Of a DNA stretch of 64,000 bases, positions 43,115 to 54,709 are shown one piece after another. This DNA is from Neostapfia colusana (Eukaryota; Streptophyta; Magnoliopsida; Poales; Poaceae). The notes below the pieces were generated by a model. It was not told the origin of the DNA and made no database searches. It worked only from the letters and a program-made list of their open reading frames with translations. The stretch's first letter is position 1. Each line of letters opens with the position of its first letter. A program made the position numbers and the translations under genes. The stretch spans positions 23,658,824-23,722,823 of the forward strand of contig JASWHV010000007.1 of the NCBI GenBank assembly GCA_030760725.1, read 5' to 3'.

Positions 43115-46100
43115 TGTAAGGGCCTAAGTTTTTGGCACATGTTCAAGGTGTTCATCACCACACACACCCTTCATTTGAAGAAACTTGATGAACACATTTG
43201 AAGAGCAAGTAACCACCATCAACATGCTCATTAGGGAATAAACTCACAAAATGCAAAAGTGGCATTTCACACATGCATCATCTAGGGTCTGAGCATATGA
43301 AAAACTCCAACACCTTGCTAGAAAGGCTCATGCCAAAATTTACCCAAATCCAAAACCTTTTGAGGTCTTTTTGGGTATAACTAGAAAGAGGGTGGTTTGA
43401 ACTCAAATTCAAATTCAAACTATTTCCATCCCATGAATTCAAAAGTGGGAGGCATATTATTACTCAGCACATTTTTGTGAGCTCACACACCAATTTTCAC
43501 TCCATTTGGGGTTGATCTTGACATGAGCTAAGTTTAGCAAATTCAAACTTCATTTGAATTTCAAACTGCATATGTGCTGAAATTTAGTCAAACAAAACCC
43601 AATTTGAATTCTCTCCAATTCAAATGGCCCAGGGGTAGATAATTCAAATGACCAAGGTTAATTGGGTCCTTACTGTTTAGAGCAGTGGGGAAAATTTAAT
43701 TTTAGAGGTTAAACCCCGGGTGGGACCCACATGTCAGCCTCTAAAGCAAATTCAACCGACTGAAGATTCAACACTCGGTTTCTCGGGCTTCATCCGAGGG
43801 TGCCACCGAGCTGGTCGCCGGGACAGCTCCTGCTCGGGCTGGCCGAGTCGACCGACGTCGCCCCTGCCTTCTTATCCCCGAGCCCGAGCCGGCAAGAGAG
43901 GCATTCGGCTGTTTCTCTGCTCCCTCGCGCAAGAAACGCAGCTCTCGCCGCCGCCCTTTCGGTTGATCAGAAAAGCCCGTGATCGCAGCTGTTCCACTCC
44001 CTCCAAGCTGCAAAACGGTACGAGAGGATCTCCTTCTTCTTCCCCGTTGTTGGAAATTGGCTGAACTCGGTTGATCTTGCCCCTACCGAGGGTTCCTTTC
44101 GGTGACCTAAGTCCGCCGCACTTCGGGCTCCCGTGGACAGCCCAAACGAGAGGGTGTTACGCCCAAGCTAAGGCGTCCCCGGACGCATTAGGGACTGGTG
44201 CTGCTCACCCCCGAGCCACAGCCCGAGTGTTTGATCACCGGCGGCGAATTTCAATTTTCCCTGTCACTCGGCGCAGACCGACCTTCGGGTGCAGATCCTC
44301 CAAATTCTCACCCTATAGTTGTTTAGAGACCCTCAAACTGTTCCTACACGATCTAGGCTTAGTGGTGCACAAGTTAGCTTCACAACACCTAGCATGAGAA
44401 CCTTCGTACATGGCGTATTTCGAAGCTTGCCAATGGCGGCTTATGCGGGAAGCATCGGGCGCACGGTGAGAGCCTACTTAGGAACCCTCCCGAGCTGATT
44501 CGAGCACATGTCGGTCTTTCCTAGGGTCCACTGATGCTCTACGGCCTTGTGCTCGATCATTTGGGGTGCTAGGGAGGCCGGCCGACACCGCCGAAGTTCT
44601 TCCGAAGCCTCCGCTCGTCGCCAACTATGTGCCGGTGGTTTTCATGACAAGCTGAGCCCAGCATTGTGTTGCCCGGATGGATTTAGGCAGAGGCAGCCAA
44701 AATCATAGAGTTTGGTGCACGGCAGAGGCCACCGGCGAGGGGTCGCGGCGGCCGAGCGCGGGAGGCCGGAGGTAGACGAAGCCCCCGGTCCCACGCGTCA
44801 GCGGCAGATATTTTAAAACCAGGATTCGCTGTGGCACCGGATCAGGTGCAGCTGCACGCGAAAGATGCTGTAGCCCCGTGTGTCGACCGCTGAGAAGTTA
44901 ACACGTAGCCCGGTCCCACGCGCAGCGGTTTAAACTTTTTCCCGATTTTCAGATTTAGTTCAAACTTCAAACCCACAAAACTTTGGCTAGGGAGCTCCAA
45001 ATCGAGTGAACCAAATTTTGTTGGATTCAGATCTCTGAGTACTTTCCAGCAAATCAAGTTCACTCTATGAAAATCTTTATTTCTCCAGAATTAATTCTGC
45101 AAATTTAAACTGTTTAGAATTTTAACTGGAGAACCCTTTGGAGGAAAATTCTGAAATTTTGCTAGGATGTTCACCAAAATATCCCTGAGCTACCATAAAA
45201 ATTTCAGATCCATTTGAGCTCATTTCATCCACCGAATGGGGTGATTAATGAAACAGTTCCAGAGAAAATAGAAAATGTCCAGAAATATTTTCAGGATTTC
45301 TCTGAAATTGTTTAGCTCATATCTTTAGCTAGGAACCTTCAAATTAAGTCAGACCAACTCCATTAGAACCCTATGAAAATCTAGTTTTCAGAAAGTCATG
45401 GCTTGCTCCATGAAAATCCCTAGAACACCATAGAAGCTCCAATTAAGGTCAAGTACATAATTATTTGTGGAGACCTCAAATGAGCTTTGCTGCAAATGAA
45501 ACTTGGCCAAGTATCTGTTTGGTTTGTAACCAAACCACAGTAAAAATTTCAGAGTCATTGGGTCTGTCTAGTAAGACTTATAGTCATCACAAGTTTAAAT
45601 TTCAATTCAAATGCATTTAAATTAATACATATACATGTTATCTCATGTAGTCGCTAAGGTTGAGGAGGAACCCTAAGTCTTAGACTTCGTCACTCTGGAA
45701 GAGCAGCTAGCCTACGACCAAGAGCAGCAAGGCAAGCTCCGGTTTGCATTAACCTTTTTATAAATTTTTATTGTTTTGAAGAACTTACTTTGAGCACCAC
45801 TTACTTTTTGCATTAGAGTCTTGTTTGAAACCCAATTGCATAGCCAAGGAAACCATGGGTTGGGATTAGGATTGAAAACCCCATTTAACTAATGCAATGC
45901 TAAGATAGAGTAGGATTCGTTACAAGTCGAGTAGTTGGAACTACTTGCGAGGATAGGCTAGAGGCACTCGACTCGGGTAAAGATAGCAAATGAAACACAT
46001 GGCACGAAAAATGAGACCGAGCGGAGAGTAAGGGCAGCAGGACCTTGGGGCCTGGGTGCTATAGCTCCAATTATGTCGATTGAGGACCGAGCCGTGTGTG

Positions 46101-47144
46101 GGCCTATTGAACAAGCTAGAACAGTACCGAAGACCTACCGGCTATATGAGAACCGGGAAACTGATGTAACTCGGGTAGCTGGGTGTTAAGGCATAGCTGG
46201 TCGTTCAGAGGGTAGGTTGAGAGCTCGAGGTGTAAATCGTCTGGCGGCACTGTGGGTGCGCGCGCAGAGACCTCTTGCTTGGGACGATTAGACCGGTTCA
46301 ACATTTGGCTGACGGGTGAAAGGTGGTTGCGTATGACGTCCGTGATGGTTGCTGTAGGCAACATCGAGTACGGGCGTACGTGACGGGTTATTCGGGTAAC
46401 CCTGCAGGTGTAAATCGATTATAATTGCCGTCCCTCGCGGTCAGTGAGTACCACTTGTTCACTGTACCGTGACGTAGAAAGAATAGGCTAGATACATGTT
46501 AAAAGTTTGCTGATTCGAAAGTTATACTTGCTTGTTAATGTATTCTTGTAGTTTAGAGCTAATTCAAGTTCTTTTCAACTTTGGGCAAAGTACATGAGAG
46601 AAATGTGTTTCTTGTTTGATTGCGGCTCTCTCATGTGCCTTAGCGTAAGGTTCTCCACAACCTGCTGCTAAAACTTGAAAGTAAGGTTCCACTAATTAGG
46701 CGAGTCCTTTGCAACTTATTTTACCTCATGTAACCTATCAACCTTCATGTAGAAGTTTCATGTATAGGAGAGATGGGTCAGTCTTGCTGAGCCATCGTGC
46801 TCACTGCTTGTGTTTGAAGCTTTTGCAGGGTTTTTTGAGGAAGGGACTCCCGAGGAGGAGACAGAACCCCAGGAGGGGAACCCTGTCCAGTGGGAGTCGT
46901 GCACGCCGCCGTGTTAGTGTGTGCGCGTGCTAGCGGGAACACGTTCACGGGCTGAACGTGAACTCGATGCATAGTCTACGCCCGTGAGTGTAGACTGGAC
47001 TCTTTTGTTGTAAAAATGTTCATAACTGGCTTATGTAATAAACTTTGCTTCCGCTTTGTACCTTTGATGTGTGTTATCCGGTGCTGTGCAACGCAGCACC
47101 CCTCAACGTGATCCTGGCTCGACAAGGCCGATGGGGTCGTGTCA
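43115..47144 (+). mobile_element. Element E: plus-strand solo LTR of about 4 kb
   Basis: Starts TGTAAGGGCC and ends GGTCGTGTCA, 4030 bp, with no gag or pol inside. Flanks are GCCAG (43110-43114) and CCCAG (47145-47149), a 5 bp duplication with one mismatch. D's LTR reads on across it. The start resembles the minus-strand start of A's LTR (GTTCATCACC, AGCAAGTAACCACCATCAA), so E belongs to the same broad group in opposite orientation. LTR-LTR recombination would have removed the internal region. Confidence 0.8.
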
Positions 47145-48888
47145 CCCAGTATGCATCCGGTACACAATTCAAACTTGTCCAACGGGCCGCACACGAGAAC
47201 GGGCCTTAATCGACTCAGACATAGACTAGGTTCACATGACCACGTCCTGGAGCCTTCCATCCACTGCCCGGTCTCCATTCCCAACTATGAGGATCAATTC
47301 CCAACTCTTCCGACTGATCCCCCTTAATCCCGGTTCACGAGTAGGAAACTACCCACTCTAGTTTTGCTTCTTTTAATCCACTTTTGTTAATTTGAGATCA
47401 TCCGTTATAATCAATTGATAACCTACTCTTCAATATACTCCAGGGTTTTCTGGGTCATGCATTTGGAGTTTCATACCATCTAGACTTAATGCAATAAACT
47501 AAATGCTAGACAATATAAAGTGAATACAAATAAAAACTTGTAAGTTTTGATGCAAACCGGGGCTTGCCTTAGTTTTGCAGGGGACTTATATATATATGAG
47601 GTTCAGTTAGTGAAGAGCACTTGGCTTCATCAATTGCTTTCCTCCTTCCTTGATCTCCACTCCAATGACTTCAAATTCTCTACGTAGATACTACACGTAA
47701 TGAATATGCATATGGATTTAATTGTAAAGATTTTGCTAACAAGTTTAAAAACTGGAACTCTGTTTAAGAATTTAAAATGACACTGGTGCTAGTGGTTTGC
47801 GTTTGTGTCTAATCAACATGATTAAGTGCTAAGGTTTTCCCCCTCTTCTATGTTGATGACCTTAAAAGGTCAAACAGAACAGGGGTGATCCAGAGCTCCA
47901 ATGGAGCTGAAAATTTTCATGTGAGTTCCTTGTCACAAGAAAGTCCTCTGGACCAAAAATTAGCACTTTTCCTTGAGGGGTTTGTTCAGAACAATTCTCT
48001 AAGCAATTAAGGTAAAAGGAATTAATTCTGAAGTAATTCCCATGTTCATGCCAAATTTTCCTAAGAATTTTGGAGCTAAGAATTACCCAGAACTGAATTT
48101 CCAAGGTTTGGAAATTCTCTGAAAATGTTTCTGTATTCAATTGAACACAGCAACTTCAAATCTGAATTGTCCTAATCAAATCAACTCCAAATGAGCTGAA
48201 ACTTTTACAGGAGTTCACTAACATCCAAAGGAATACTCTGGCAAAATTTGAGGATTTTTGGATAAACCAAACGCCCTCTAGAATTCTTTTGCTGAAAAGC
48301 TTTAAAGAATTTTCCAGAATTAAATAATGAGTTTCATACAAATTGGGTTTCATATTTGGACAGAGCTATTCGATAAGAACCCAACCCGATTTGAATCACT
48401 AAATTTGGAGCTTCATACCTCAAGCTATGACCTTTACAAGAATTGGGAAAAATCTGAAAATGAACTCTGTTTTATTTTCCAATTTTCAGAGACATAAGGA
48501 ATTAACACCACATTTGACCAAGCAAATTAGATCCAATACCTATGAAATTATTACTGGAGTTCAAGTGTTTTCGGAAGAATATCCTGCCCAAATTTGGGAA
48601 TTTTCCAATACACAGAACTCCTGGAAAAATTCCTACAAGATTTTCCTTATATGAATTAATGAGCCAAATCCAGGTATTTTAATAAATATTGGTATGTACC
48701 ACTGGATACTATTCTTTGAGAGGAACCCAAAAAATTTGTTTCACAATTTTTGGACATTCCTATACAAAGTTAGGGCTCTCTAAAGTTTGAACTAAAATGG
48801 GAAATTCTGGAAATGTTTAAAGTCTGCTAGTGGGTCCCACCCAACAGGTCGTTTTCTTCGCGCCAAACAGAGGCAGTGGCGGCGGCCT
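47145..48888 (-). repeat. Element D 5' LTR, second part
   Basis: Continues D's LTR after E: TCCGGTACACAATTCAAACT matches A's LTR near 23317, and GCAAACCGGGGCTTGCCTT near 47551 matches A's 3' LTR near 1177. It ends at the F1 LTR. No coding potential. Confidence 0.72.
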
Positions 48889-51104
48889 TGTGATGCCCTC
48901 AATTCTGTGGAAAACCACGGAACCGAGAACTGATGCGTATGTGTGCCCAGGATGTTCATCACACATACACATATCATCCACAAACTGAATTTCAGAATAT
49001 ATATAACCACGAATAACAGGGTTTATTACTATGTTTCATGAGTCTTGGACTCATGCTAACAGCGGAAGCGGAAGTCTTTATTCTAGCAGCAGAAGTCTTC
49101 TAACTATAGCAGAATCAATCTAAGCAGCAGCAGCTCCATCTCTACTCCATCCCCCCAGGCAAGGTTGAGGACAGATTACACGCCTAAGGCTCCACTTGGT
49201 CTTCATAGTAATCTTCTCTTGTAGCTGATGATGAAGTAATAATACAAGTTTGAGTACAATGATGTACTCAGCAAGTGCGGGAAAATATGATATGTAGCTC
49301 ACAATAAGGTAGGTATAAAAAGGCTCATTGCAGAAAGCAAAGTTTATTTCTCAAAACACGATAAAAACAACAACTTAGCTTTAAGTGAATGTAATCCCAA
49401 CATGTATTAAAACATTTACATACCTCCATTAAGATTCATCCCTTTCCATGTCTCAACCAGACATTAATCAACTTTGCTCATGAATACCATCTCGTATTCA
49501 CTACCATCTCACGAATACCATCTCGTATTCGCTACCAATCTCACGAATACCATCTCGTATTCGCTACCATTAAATTCTGTCTCACTCCGAGACCAATCTC
49601 GTTGCCATGACTCAACAATCATGCAACCAATCTTATCACTCGGACTCAACAGTCCCGAAAACAAAAACCATAACCAAACCATAACTAAAACCATCCCAAA
49701 ATCCATCCCAACTAATCATGTGGGTTGTCCAGGCGCTCGTGACCGTAAGCTCGGCTATCATGATAGTTTTAAGAACCCTGCAGAGTTTGTACCACTTTAC
49801 CCACAAGTTTGTGATTTTGTCACCCGTCGGCGACTGCAGATCCTCCATTATACCAGTACACAACCGTCGGTGTATGGTCAAGAGATCACAAAACAGCCTT
49901 TACAAAGGGGCTACTAGATGTATGGACTCACTAAGGTTTCACCGACAGGCTAGAATCTCCAATTCTCCCACCCACGGGCCCCCTTATGTGCCATGAAGTT
50001 CCCAGGACAGTCCTCACTCGACTCCCATTCCCCGCGCCTTCCACGGTCCATAACAATCTAGCAACTTACCTAATTACTCAGCTAAGCCGCGCCCATACTT
50101 GGCCTTGTGGTGGCACTGTTATCCTGGCATGTGCTCGCATGAACCGGTCCTTAGATCTACGGCAAGTAAACCACCATCTCATTCTACCTCATCCACAAAC
50201 CAAGGCTTGCCTAGATCTCCCTCCGATTCACGTTCATTAACAACATCAGTTTCTCATTATCATTACGAGTGCAGTTAGCTAGACACATCTATCTCGCTTC
50301 CCGTATCCCATGGACTCAGCGAAGCATAAAAGCAAAAACCATACCCGACTCATTAACTTTCCCGGGCGACAAGGGTGGTTAACAAACTAGTAAACTCCTA
50401 TGAAAGGGTTTCCCATCATGTTTGACTCAAGCACACACACCTTTTCGCAAACAAAACAGTTTTCCAAAATATGGGATCAATATGGTCAAGGGGCACTTGC
50501 CTTGTTCTTGTGGTTCCGGTTGCTCTTGGATCTCGAAACCTTGTTGTTGCAGCTCGTCGTAGAGAGCTCCCTGAGCTTGTCCTTCTATATGCGATCACGC
50601 ACATACAAGATTCACAGCAATCAATATCATGCACAAACTCTACTTTAAGATGCAACGATAAATATGCATGTTAATCCTATGATGCAGTTTAGTTTGTATG
50701 TGTTCTTGCATGTTTGCATGGGTTTTACGATGAACAAAGGTGTTCGGATGAAATGTGGATGTGGCAACGATCTTGACTTTAGATCTAGATCAAACCAATC
50801 AGCACGTGATCTGTCCTGAAAAAGATTCTGTTCAAAAGGATCGAAGAACAGATGCAAAGAAAACGCGATGATGTCGTAAGGTGGTGTTGGAAACCTACCT
50901 TACTCTCTTCGGGTCCTCCCTCCTAGAAAAACAGATCGTCGGGGCTCCTCCGGCGATGGCAATTGTGATCCAGGCTCGTCGGCGGTCTCTCCGGCGGTTG
51001 TACTTCGGCGAAGGGGTTTACTCGGTGAGCTGGGGGCTAGGGCTCTAAGTTGTCGGCTCAGGAGGTGGAAAAGAAGTTTGTGGTTGCGGCCAAAGGTTTT
51101 GAGT

Positions 51105-51114
51105 TCTATTTATA
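51105..51114 (-). promoter_or_regulatory. TATA box of F1 LTR
   Basis: Minus strand TATAAATAGA, a canonical plant TATA box, about 1.1 kb after the LTR start. Equivalents are at 60095-60104 (F4) and, weaker, 61549-61558 (F2). Confidence 0.7.
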
Positions 51115-51319
51115 AGAGGGAATATAAGAGTCCTAATCTGTTTGGATTTTGAATAAGAGTCCTATTCAAATTGTTTTTGAATCTTAACAACTTATTTTTG
51201 ATTTGGTTGTAGTATTCAGCGTAGAAGAATTTGTGTCGGTTCCCTCCGTGTCGGGCACTCGTGCACGGGAGAAAAACCGCTTCAGAATCGCGTCCCTATG
51301 CGGTGATGGGCTCCGGAGG

Positions 51320-52080
51320 CTCCACGTGTTCTGTGGGAACCTGACTCCCCTTTTTCGTAGATACAAGCTCCGGTTGTGCCATGTGTCAGGCGGACGAGAC
51401 CTTTCTCTCCCTCAGAGGTGATCTCCGTGTGCGCCACACGTCCTGGCGGGCGGGACCTCCCTCTCTCCAGAGGCGAGCTCCGCGTGCGCCACATGTTTGG
51501 TGGGTCGGGACCTCCCCTCTCAACAGAGGCGAGCTCTGCGAACGCCACGTGTCAGTTCCGGACCTCCCCTCTCTTCGGGGGTGGCATCGAGTGTGCCATG
51601 TGTCAATTCCAGACCTCCCCTCTCTTTGGAGGTGAGCTCTAATAGTGCCACGTGTCAATTCAGGACCTCCCTCACTTCAGAGGTGAGCTCCGTGAGTGCC
51701 ACGTGTCCAGTAGCGCTAGACTTCTTTTCTCCTCAGAGACGAGCTCTGAGGTTGACACGTGTCCAACAGTGATGGACCTCCCGGAGATGAGCTCCGGAGG
51801 TGACACGTGTCCGGTAGTGTCGGACCTCCCGAAGGTGAGCTCCGGAGGTGACACGTGTCCACTAGGACCGGACCTCTTGGAGGTGAGCTCCAAGAGCGAC
51901 ACGTGTCCCGCGCGGCTGGTCCTCTATTTTCCGCGGTGACTAGCTCTGATGACGACACGTGTCCTGCGGGACTGGCCTCGCTCCTTCCGCAGAGGCTAGC
52001 TCCGAGGGCAACACGTGTCCCATGGGGTCGGACCTCTCCCCCTTTGCGGAGATGAGCTCCGAACACGCTACGTGGCCAGT
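51320..52080 (-). repeat. Minisatellite of ACGTGT-bearing units, F1 LTR
   Basis: About 15 units of 48-58 bases. Each has a GACCTCCC/CTCTC stretch, GAGGTGAGCTCCG-like text and GCCACGTGTC or GACACGTGTCC. About ten keep exact ACGTGT; others differ by a C/T or G/A change. They lie directly upstream of the TATA box on the minus strand. Confidence 0.82.
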
Positions 52081-52231
52081 GGGCCGCGGGAGTTACCTTC
52101 AGCGCTCTCGGTGAACTGGAATTGGCTCTTTTTGGCTATCTTTTTTATTCTTTATCTGTTTCAACTTATTTAAAAATGTTTTTCTACATGAAACATGAAT
52201 ACATGCAGAACCCGAAAATGAGGGTGTCACA

Positions 52232-52246
52232 AATCTACCCCCCTTA
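52232..52246 (-). other. Polypurine tract of element F
   Basis: Minus strand TTTAAGGGGGGTAGATT directly before the LTR start TGTGACACCC. Confidence 0.75.
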
Positions 52247-52819
52247 AATTGAATCTCGCCCTCGAGATTTGTTAATAGAGAATAGATGAGGAAACTTTGT
52301 CTTGATATCCTCCCCACGCTCCCATGTAGCTTCTGCTTCCATGTGATGGCTCCATTGTACCTTGCACCAACATATCACTTTGTTCCTCGTGACCCTTTCC
52401 TTTACGTCCAAAATTCGGACAGGGTGCTCTGCATAGGTCAGATCTTCTTGAAGTTCAAGTTCATCCATCAGTACTTGCTCTTCCGGTACCCTCAAGCACT
52501 TCTTGAGCTGGGATATATGAAACACGTCATGTACGTCGGAGAGGTGCATTGGGAGCTCTAATTGATAGGCTACTTCCCCTCGCTTGTCCAAAATTTTGAA
52601 GGGTCCGATGCAGCGAGGTGCTAACTTGCCTTTGACGTTGAAACGCCGTTGGCCACGGATAGGCGATACCTTAAGGTATACGAAGTCTCCTACTTCGAAG
52701 GTCAACTTTCTTCGCCTATTGTCCGCATAGCCTTTCTGGCGTGACTGTGCAGCCTTCAAGTTCTCCCGTATTGTTTGGACTTGCTTCTCAGCTTCTTGTA
52801 GTACTTCAGGAACAAACAC
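52244..52819 (-). pseudogene. Element F integrase C-terminus and chromodomain-like tail
   Basis: LKAAQSRQKGYADNRRR, FEVGDFVYLKVSPIRG, KGKLAPRCIGPFKILDK, DVFHISQLKKCL and a tail DLTYAEHPVRILDVKE ... AEATWERGEDIKTKFPHLF. The order is that of Tekay/Del integrase ends. The frame is separate from the catalytic core upstream, with decayed sequence at 52820-53065 between them. Confidence 0.83.
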
Positions 52820-53065
52820 TTGGTTCTCTCCAGCCTCGTTCTAAAATAGCGGCGTTCTACACTGTCTACCATAGAACGCTTTGAAAGGTGACATCTTCAA
52901 GCTAGCTTGATAGCTGTTGTTATAGGAGAATTCAGCGTATGGTAAACTCCTATATCAACTACACCCATGTTTCAAGGCGCAAGCTCTCAACATGTCCTCC
53001 AAAATTTAGTTTGTCCTTTCGGTTTGCCCATCGGTTTGCGGGTGGTAGGTGGAGCTAAAATCCAG

Positions 53066-53861
53066 TCATGTGCCCATAGCTTTCTGCAGCTTCTTCCAAA
53101 ATCTAGAGGTAAACTGAGAACCCCGATCTGAGACTATCCTCTTTGGGACTCCATGACGGCACACGATTTGCTCCATGTACAGCTCGGCTAGTTGTGCAAC
53201 GTTGTACTTGATCTTTATGGGAAGAAAATGGGCAGTTTTCGTCAATCGGTCCACGATAACCCAGATTGAGTCATAACCCGACTGAGTACGTGGAAATCCG
53301 ACGATGAAATCCATACTGATGTCTTCCCACTTCCACTCGGGTACCTTCAACGGTTGCAATAGTCCAGCGGGTCTTTGGTGTTCGGCCTTCACCCATTGGC
53401 ATGTGTCGCATAGGGCAACATACTCGGTTATGTCCCTCTTCATACCATCCCACCAGTCGACGGCTGCTCCCATGAGTTGGTGCGACGCAAAAGAGAACTT
53501 TCTCTCTGTCGTTGCACTGAACTATTGCAAGCTTCTTATCCATGGACTTCAACCAATCGTCGGCCTCCATGGGGTCATTATCTTGAGCAAAGGTAGGTGG
53601 TCGAGTCCTCATGAACTCTCCCAGCCTGTTGTGAGCCGGTGGTGGCGGCGGTGGTGGTGGCAGTGCCGAAACGGGGTTGTTGTTGTTGGCCTGCAGCTGA
53701 CCCAAAGTTTGGATCATGGTTTGCATAAGTTGATTCTGCATGGCCATCAACCGTTCCAGGTTATTTTCACCAACTCCGGGGTTAACAGGAACTTCATCGT
53801 GGCCATCCTCTTGGTTGCCACGGACGTTCCTTCCTTGGCGATCGGCGTTTCCTCTCACCAT
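53066..53861 (-). pseudogene. Element F gag fused to integrase
   Basis: ATG at 53861 (MVRGNADRQGRN), a methionine/glutamine-rich stretch, a proline run, then FAQDNDPMEADDWLKSMDKK, a Gag block. After a one-base shift near 53490 the frame reads MGAAVDWWDGMKRDITEYV: Gag up to the WWD, then the integrase zinc part (CDTCQWVKAEH) and core (SMDFIVGFP, VSDRGSQFTSRFW). Protease, RT, RNase H and most of gag are missing. The join lies at about 53448-53456. Confidence 0.82.
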
Positions 53862-54129
53862 CTGTGAGAGAGAATGAAATAGAATAGAGGTCAAAAGTTT
53901 AGATAGATCCCCCTATCTATATGCATCAAGGTGGACGGACTATATATATTAGCCCATATGAGGATGTGAACAAGTGCCGAGGCATCTCACACCTCTCTAC
54001 TATGTGTGGATATGGACAACGCTTAAAACGTCCCACAACTCACACTAAGCACACAATCACAAGCAATCATCACAAAGGCTCACACAACTCCAATTCAAGG
54101 CTTACTCAATGGGAGTGTTATGTGGTTTA
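53862..54129 (-). other. Leader of element F, unique part
   Basis: No coding frame, between gag and the repeat array; includes a short TATATATA run near 53941. Confidence 0.5.
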
Positions 54130-54709
54130 GGGTGAATACCAATCTGTGACTTCACCCTATGTCAAGGTGGTTTCAGGTGATACCAATCTGTGATCCAACT
54201 ATGGCTTCTCCTAGGCTTGCCTCCTATGTCAAGGTGGTTCCAACGCCAATCTATGCATCCTAGGCTTGCATCCTATGGTCAGTGTGGCTTCTAATACCAA
54301 TATGTTACTAGAGTTGCGTCCTACAGTCAACGTGGTTCAGCTACCAATCTGTGATCATTCTAGGCTTGTGGCCTACAGTCAACCGTGGTAGCTTGGTACC
54401 AATCTGTTGATTGTACCAATCCGTGACTAGGCATGGCAGCTTTAATATCGATCTGTGACCTATCTAGGCTGTGATTTACGATCAACCCGTGGCAGGTTGA
54501 TACCAATCTGTGACTTATCTATCTAGGTGTGTAACCTACCGTCAACCATGGCTCTGATACCAATCTGTGACTAGGCATGCCAGCTTTAATATCGATCTGT
54601 GACCTATCTAGGCTGTGATCTATGATCAACTCATGGTAGGTTGATACCAATCTGTGACTTATCTATCTAGGTGTGTCACCAACCGTCAACCGTGGCTCTG
54701 ATACCAATC
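54130..54709 (-). repeat. Tandem array derived from the primer-binding region of F
   Basis: About 13 degenerate copies of TACCAATCTGTGAC, spaced 15-60 bases, many preceded by a TGGCTCTGA-like or GGTTGA-like text. The two units next to the LTR (54414-54557 and 54558-54701) are each 144 bases and nearly identical. On the minus strand each core reads GTCACAGATTGGTATCA, i.e. the LTR end plus the start of the primer site. Confidence 0.8.
54695..54707 (-). other. Primer-binding site of element F
   Basis: Minus strand TGGTATCAGAGCC, three bases from the LTR end at 54710. A second full copy lies one 144-base unit away (about 54551-54563). Confidence 0.8.

Larger units (their letters stand above)
40530..48888 (-). 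mobile_element. Element D: truncated A-related gypsy, leader and part of 5' LTR
   Basis: Minus-strand relative of A. Leader 40530-41978, primer site 41979-41991, LTR from 41995, interrupted by solo LTR E (43115-47144) and resuming 47145-48888, where element F begins. The leader matches A's with obvious divergence. D's gag and pol are absent: its internal region is cut at about 40530 inside B-family gag. The remaining U3 part of its LTR is not seen in the window. Confidence 0.75.
48889..52231 (-). repeat. 3' LTR of element F (F1)
   Basis: 3343 bp, TGTGATGCCC ... GGGTGTCACA. It is the most complete F-family LTR here. On the minus strand it runs: array of ACGTGT units (52080-51320), TATA box (51105-51114), then a long transcribed part. 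Many parallel open frames also occur in the other LTR copies, but they are not coding. Confidence 0.9.

Noticed and set aside
43720..44397. Open frames in solo LTR E that look like a small host gene
   Set aside because: Inside a 4 kb LTR with clear ends and a target duplication; no domain or splice structure is recognisable.
49474..49996. Similar small proteins in F1, F2, F3 and F4 (for example near 55570, 57197 and 58834)
   Set aside because: The conservation reflects recent LTR duplication, not protein selection. They lie in transcribed LTR sequence with stops between copies.
51376..51939. Repetitive serine/proline/threonine frames in the ACGTGT array
   Set aside because: The translations are products of the minisatellite. 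Unit lengths of 48-58 bases do not preserve frame.
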